The position numbers and the translations under genes were made by a program. 34,344 nucleotides of DNA. Source: a virus. The stretch spans positions 1 to 34,344 of IMG/VR virus record IMGVR_UViG_3300004369_000063; one strand, 5' to 3'. Under the pieces are notes generated by a model. It was not told where the DNA came from and did not search any database. It saw nothing but the letters and a program-made list of their open reading frames with translations. Shown here piece after piece: positions 30,327 to 34,344 of the stretch (its first letter is position 1; each line of letters starts with the position of its first letter).

Positions 30327-31754
30327 ATGCCATTAAGAAACGTACCAATTACATATACAGTTGACCAACAACGCCAAGAAATTAATGCGTTAGCGGTAGA
30401 CGTGAATGATATCGATCTCGGATTTAATGAGAGAGTAGATGACCGTGTTGCAGCACTTCTTAATGGTGGTACTGGAGTTGCAACTTCTTATGATGATGCA
30501 AATGGATCTGTAACTATTTCCCTAGCATTTAATGAGTTTTCTACTTCTTCTATTTTAGAAGGGACCAAACTTTTTTATACCGATGATCGAGCCAACGCCG
30601 CGATTGATGCTAGAGTCAATCAAAGTTTTGTTAACAATTTAAACATTACCAGTGTTGGTAATTTAGCAGAGTTGAGTTTAAAATTAGGACAGACAACCAC
30701 TGTTCTAACAGCTCTTAATATGAATTTGACAGAATGGGATACTGCATATAGTTGGGGAGATCATGCTGCTGTTGGATATCTAACATCATATACAGAGACA
30801 GACAATCTACATTCTGTAACTTCCCGAAATGCTGTAACCAGCAACACTATTAATGTTGGTTCTTTAAAAACAAATACAATCACATCAAAATTAGCTGGTG
30901 ATAATTTAGGTATCACAGCATCAAAAACTATTTTTACGAATAGTGCTTCTATTGGTACTTATTCCACAGGTCTTACTAATGACTATGGTATAAATTTAGA
31001 TAAAAATGGTGAAATAACTATTAACCATGCTCCCGATGGTGGTGGTTTTTTCTTGAAAAATGCAGGAACAACCAATTTCTTTGTAGATAGAAATGGTAAA
31101 ATCAACGGAGCGGTAAATTTTGTAACTACCGATGGCACTGCTGGTCAAGCTCTCACAACCGATGGAAATGGTCAGTTAGTTTGGGGTGACGGCGGTGGAG
31201 CAAATGTTAATATTAGCGATGGTCTTCCTACTACTGCCGTTAATGGAGACCTATGGTGGGAATCTGATAGCGGCAGATTAAAAGTTTACTATGATAATGG
31301 AGCAAATCCAGCGGTGTGGGTTGACGCTTCACCACCACTGGAAGCAGATACTCCAAGATCTTCGACTAAAAATAATGTAGGTGCGGTAACTGGTTCTTGG
31401 AATACTACTGGCACTTTATTTGCAGATACTAATGGACCTTTTAATGTTTCTCTGACAACAACTTCATTTGATAAAATTAGAGTAAGACTTTTATTTGGGC
31501 GTCTCTCTGGATCTCCAAATACACAAGGCTATGTAATTTTAGAAAGAAATGTTGGGGGATCTGTTACTCAAATAGCAAAAGTTTGGACTGGACCATCTCA
31601 AGATCTACCACTTTATTTTGAATATATTGACACGCATGGTCAGACCGCAGGAACAAATATTGTATATCAAATCAATCTAGAGCTAGATGTTGCTGGTAAT
31701 AGAACTACTGGTGCTGATGCTACGAGTCAGTTAAGTATCGAAGAGATTAACTGA
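30327..31754 (+). CDS. Tail fibre-like protein B, 475 aa
   Basis: The N-terminus (MPLRNVPITYTVDQQRQEIN, then ALAVDVND) clearly matches fibre A, whereas the rest differs: paralogous adaptors carrying different shafts and tips. Middle segments (YDDANGSVTISL, LTSYTETDNLHSVTSRNAVT) are of a repeat style seen in many cyanophage fibres. A hinge (DGTAGQALTTDGNGQLVWGD) precedes AVNGDLWWESDSGRLKVYYD and a C-terminal beta-sandwich-like tip. GAGG lies upstream of the start, and a late promoter lies at 30293. It is probably a second adhesin or partner in a hetero-fibre. Receptor unknown. Confidence 0.75.
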   Translation: MPLRNVPITYTVDQQRQEINALAVDVNDIDLGFNERVDDRVAALLNGGTGVATSYDDANGSVTISLAFNEFSTSSILEGTKLFYTDDRANAAIDARVNQSFVNNLNITSVGNLAELSLKLGQTTTVLTALNMNLTEWDTAYSWGDHAAVGYLTSYTETDNLHSVTSRNAVTSNTINVGSLKTNTITSKLAGDNLGITASKTIFTNSASIGTYSTGLTNDYGINLDKNGEITINHAPDGGGFFLKNAGTTNFFVDRNGKINGAVNFVTTDGTAGQALTTDGNGQLVWGDGGGANVNISDGLPTTAVNGDLWWESDSGRLKVYYDNGANPAVWVDASPPLEADTPRSSTKNNVGAVTGSWNTTGTLFADTNGPFNVSLTTTSFDKIRVRLLFGRLSGSPNTQGYVILERNVGGSVTQIAKVWTGPSQDLPLYFEYIDTHGQTAGTNIVYQINLELDVAGNRTTGADATSQLSIEEIN

Positions 31755-31755
31755 A

Positions 31756-31763
31756 AATAAATA
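31756..31763 (+). promoter_or_regulatory. Late promoter for gene at 31786
   Basis: AATAAATA, 2 nt after the fibre B stop and 22 nt before the next ATG. Confidence 0.45.
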
Positions 31764-31785
31764 AGTATACGGAGATTACTTACAA

Positions 31786-32415
31786 ATGGCAATTCTATTC
31801 CCAGATACCGCTGGAGAAGCAACAGACGGTTCATTTACACATACAGATGGTGGATTAACCTGGATCTGGAATGGAACCAGTTGGAGATCCAGCGGAGGCA
31901 CTTTAGACTCATACCTTTTACCAACAGCATCTACCACTGTTTTGGGCGGTGTTAAAGTAGATGGAACAACAATCACCATCAGTAATGGAGTAATCAGTTC
32001 TTCTGGAGGTGGCGGTGGTGGAACAAGTCTAGGATCTCGCCAAACATTTACCGCCAGTACATCTTCCACTCACGCAGATGGCACTGACGAGCTTCTAACA
32101 ATTACTGGATTTAAATCTTACGCTTTGTTAAAAGCAACAATATCAGAGCCAGCATGGGTAAGATTGTACTGCGATACCGCTAGCAGAACAGCAGATTCTA
32201 CAAGATCTATTACTGAAGATCCTGCTCCTGGTGCTGGTGTGATTGCAGAATTTATCACAACAACTTCTGGAGAAACCGTTCTTCTTACTCCTGGAGTTTT
32301 TGGGTTCAATAATGACGCAACTCCATCCACAAATATCTATTTACGTGTTGAGAATAGAAGTGGAACTACACAGCAAATTGGAACGACTTTAACTTTAGTT
32401 CAGCTAGAGGCATAA
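31786..32415 (+). CDS. Short fibre/tip protein, 209 aa
   Basis: The N-terminal module (GGLTWIWNGTSWRSSGG) is the small WNGTSW repeat found at the start of many phage fibre proteins. A linker of type LPTASTTVLGGVKVDGTTIT with NGVISSSGGGGGG leads to a C-terminal beta domain (WVRLYCDTASRTADSTRSI ... VENRSGTTQQIGTTLTLVQL). I recall this C-terminal domain in several cyanophage fibres, where it is likely a receptor-binding or capping head. GGAG lies upstream of the start (about 31771). The next gene starts 1 nt after its stop, so the two are probably co-translated. Confidence 0.7.
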   Translation: MAILFPDTAGEATDGSFTHTDGGLTWIWNGTSWRSSGGTLDSYLLPTASTTVLGGVKVDGTTITISNGVISSSGGGGGGTSLGSRQTFTASTSSTHADGTDELLTITGFKSYALLKATISEPAWVRLYCDTASRTADSTRSITEDPAPGAGVIAEFITTTSGETVLLTPGVFGFNNDATPSTNIYLRVENRSGTTQQIGTTLTLVQLEA

Positions 32416-32416
32416 G

Positions 32417-34324
32417 ATGGCAAAGGTAGTTTTAGATGTACATCTTGCTGATGGTGTTGACAAGCAAGAGTTTGTAAATAGTTTCGATCCTGATACTCAA
32501 GCAGATTGGTGGAATATGCTTGATAGTATTCCATGCTGTATTTGTATGCATGTAGAAGAATCTTTTGTAGAGACTTTTAGGCAAGATCCCAGAATCATAT
32601 CTGCTGATGACCGATTAGAAGTTTTTCCAGCTGCTCTACCATCAGCAATTTCTACAACAAAAATAGTAACTGCTTCCACACCATCCACAACATCTAATGG
32701 TGGTGACTATATGCCACTGCAGATGTATGTTGATACTGATCACATCTACCCAACCAATCCTGGGGAAAAGTGTGGCAAAAATGGAACATACGATGACGTA
32801 TCTACCATCCCAAATGCGACACATACTTCAAAATGGACTGGGAGAAATGTTGATATCGTCACTGTAGAAGTTGGTCCTATTAGTTCAGCATATTCTGGAA
32901 ATCACGATACCCATCCAGATTTTGATGATCCTGACAATACAGGGACAAGTAGAGTTATTCCAATGGATTGGAACAGTGTTGCTCCATCTATTACCGAATC
33001 AAGTAATATTCAAGTAACATCAAATTCTCTTTTTAGTAGTCATGCAATGGGTGTTTTGAGTGCTGCTGGTGGGACTATCTGTGGATTTGCAAAAAGATCC
33101 AGCCTACGTGTAATTTACATGACTGGTGCAGATGGAGCAACTGAAGTTATTGATGCTGTTGTTGCATGGCATAATGCAAAACCAAACAATCCAGAAACAG
33201 GAGTTCCCAATCCAACAATTATGATTGGAGAGTTTCAATATTTACAAGATAGAAAACAGTGTATTCCCATTGATTATGTATTTTCAATTACAACTCCAGA
33301 CGGAACAATCAATCGACCAGGATCTAGTTGGGGTACAGATTTCACTCCTTTTGTTGAGAGAAACATAATTCCATTTGCGATATTAAATCCAACTACTACA
33401 ACCTACGAATGGTGTGTAGTTATGCCAACACAATTTAGATCTTCGTCATTACAAGTTTCAACTGATGCTGCGTGGAATGCTGGAATTATTTTTATCAATG
33501 CTGCTGGAAATAATGGTGGAGTATATGTAAAAGAAACCGAAAGGGCAAATTATTCTCTTACCGTAGATGCCGCTACTCCATATTCATATTACACTCTTGG
33601 TGGAAATTCAGTTACCACAGCAACATCATCTGTAACTACTTGGTATCCATTTTATGCATATGGCCCTCATGGATGTGAAAAAGCAATTGATGTTGCTGCT
33701 GGATATAACTCCGAAGGAATTCCTGGTTTAGATACCTATACCAATAGAGGTCCAGGAATTGATATTGTTGGATTGGGAGAAACTACATTTACTGCCTATC
33801 CTTCTCAAACATATGCTGATGGATTCCGATGGGGCATGTTCTCGGGAACTAGCTGTGCAACTCCAACAGTAGTTGGCAAAGCAGCATGTGAAGTTGAAAA
33901 ATATTATTACTTCAATGGCACTTGGCCAACTCCAGAGGAAGTTAAGTCTATCTTAAGAGCAAATGGTAGAGAACTTGTGGTTGGCATTGAAAGCACAGAT
34001 TGGAGTGGTGTTCCTACTGCTGGTGGTTATATATCAAATACCACTGGTGGTGGATTAGCTAGAATATACACTGGATTGAGTGCTAACGGTGGATACTCAT
34101 TTAGCGATTTAGTAGAGACTACTAGAATTAGAGCTCATTTTTCTGACGGTGATGCTAATAATGCGGAGGAAGTCAACGAACTTCCATTAGCGAGAACAAA
34201 TAGATATAAAAGAAGACCATCAGACAACCCAGTAAAAGGTGTTGTTTATCCACGAAGAAAGTTAAGATTCACCCCCGATGTGACTTTCTTATCTCCAAGA
34301 GATGATCTTCCTTCAACGACTTAA
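32417..34324 (+). CDS. Subtilisin-like (S8) protein, Asp replaced by Glu
   Basis: 635 aa. Residues 1-75 resemble an I9 inhibitor/prodomain (ICMHVEESFVETFRQDPRII, then SADDRLEVFP). The S8 fold follows: first catalytic block DIVTVEVG, where Glu151 stands in the Asp position; His209 in SSHAMGVLSAAGG; oxyanion Asn365 in INAAGNNGG; Ser479 in FSGTSCATPTVVG. Spacings are longer than in subtilisin, so loops are inserted (H to N 156, N to S 114). The C-terminus is basic (NRYKRRPSDNPVKGVVYPRR). GAGG (32407-32410) supports the start. The position at the end of the fibre cluster suggests a virion-borne protease or a catalytically weakened binding module that acts on host surface protein or on a fibre. 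Activity cannot be judged from sequence. Confidence 0.8.
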   Translation: MAKVVLDVHLADGVDKQEFVNSFDPDTQADWWNMLDSIPCCICMHVEESFVETFRQDPRIISADDRLEVFPAALPSAISTTKIVTASTPSTTSNGGDYMPLQMYVDTDHIYPTNPGEKCGKNGTYDDVSTIPNATHTSKWTGRNVDIVTVEVGPISSAYSGNHDTHPDFDDPDNTGTSRVIPMDWNSVAPSITESSNIQVTSNSLFSSHAMGVLSAAGGTICGFAKRSSLRVIYMTGADGATEVIDAVVAWHNAKPNNPETGVPNPTIMIGEFQYLQDRKQCIPIDYVFSITTPDGTINRPGSSWGTDFTPFVERNIIPFAILNPTTTTYEWCVVMPTQFRSSSLQVSTDAAWNAGIIFINAAGNNGGVYVKETERANYSLTVDAATPYSYYTLGGNSVTTATSSVTTWYPFYAYGPHGCEKAIDVAAGYNSEGIPGLDTYTNRGPGIDIVGLGETTFTAYPSQTYADGFRWGMFSGTSCATPTVVGKAACEVEKYYYFNGTWPTPEEVKSILRANGRELVVGIESTDWSGVPTAGGYISNTTGGGLARIYTGLSANGGYSFSDLVETTRIRAHFSDGDANNAEEVNELPLARTNRYKRRPSDNPVKGVVYPRRKLRFTPDVTFLSPRDDLPSTT

Positions 34325-34330
34325 TAAATA
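34323..34330 (+). promoter_or_regulatory. Late promoter for a gene beyond the window
   Basis: AATAAATA overlaps the stop codon of the subtilase-like gene; the next gene is outside the window. Confidence 0.45.
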
Positions 34331-34344
34331 CTTTTAGTATATTA

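Overview
The window looks like part of the genome of a T4-like marine cyanophage (myovirus; host probably Synechococcus or Prochlorococcus). The evidence is a contiguous T4-type baseplate block in the expected order (PAAR spike tip, gp25, gp6, giant wedge/fibre protein, gp8-like, DUF4815 giant), T4-type late-promoter octamers (NATAAATA) in the gaps, cyanophage-style fibre proteins, and many tiny overlapping genes. All supported genes are on the + strand. No tRNA, rRNA, CRISPR array, IS element or photosynthesis gene was seen. Identities come from motif recognition only; no database search was possible.

Layout. (1) 1-1110: small overlapping genes of unknown function, the first cut by the window edge. 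(2) 1111-1488: a non-coding gap with two perfect TTTTCCACA boxes in inverted orientation, three tandem 10-bp repeats, a near-consensus sigma-70 promoter and an A/T-rich stretch; this is a candidate origin or regulatory region. (3) 1489-2235: a KTSC-domain protein and two small acidic or basic proteins. (4) 2236-5099: an island visibly richer in G+C than its flanks, holding nine small genes. Most have their own -10-like box directly after, or fused to, the stop codon of the gene before. Two have TATAAT only 6 nt from the ATG and are probably leaderless. The island ends with a solitary PD-(D/E)XK nuclease and a strong terminator. (5) 5100-7192: start of the late region, with a coiled-coil pair, a probable hub/spike-associated protein, a PAAR tip, and small proteins around a terminator hairpin.

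(6) 7196-28650: baseplate operons. gp25 and gp6 are translationally coupled and followed after 4 nt by a 3038-residue protein. This giant carries a YHYH-like domain, a cupredoxin-like domain, GSGY-type beta modules and four dispersed copies of an IGxE...RGVxGT module. A tandem late promoter precedes a gp8-like wedge protein, followed by a 2714-residue DUF4815 protein. (7) 28652-34324: the adhesion region. A small coiled-coil protein overlaps a first fibre protein; a second fibre shares its N-terminal adaptor with the first; then come a short fibre/tip protein and a virion-linked subtilisin-like protein. That last protein keeps the His, Asn and Ser catalytic positions but has Glu where Asp is expected.

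How the parts fit: regions 1-4 look like early or middle accessory genes run by host-type promoters. Regions 5-7 look like late virion genes driven from NATAAATA promoters, building the baseplate from spike tip to wedge to host-contacting fibres, and ending with a possible tail protease. The points most worth a second look are the GC-rich one-promoter-per-gene island with leaderless starts, the DnaA-box/iteron-like gap, the Glu-for-Asp subtilase, and the cupredoxin-like fold inside a baseplate giant.
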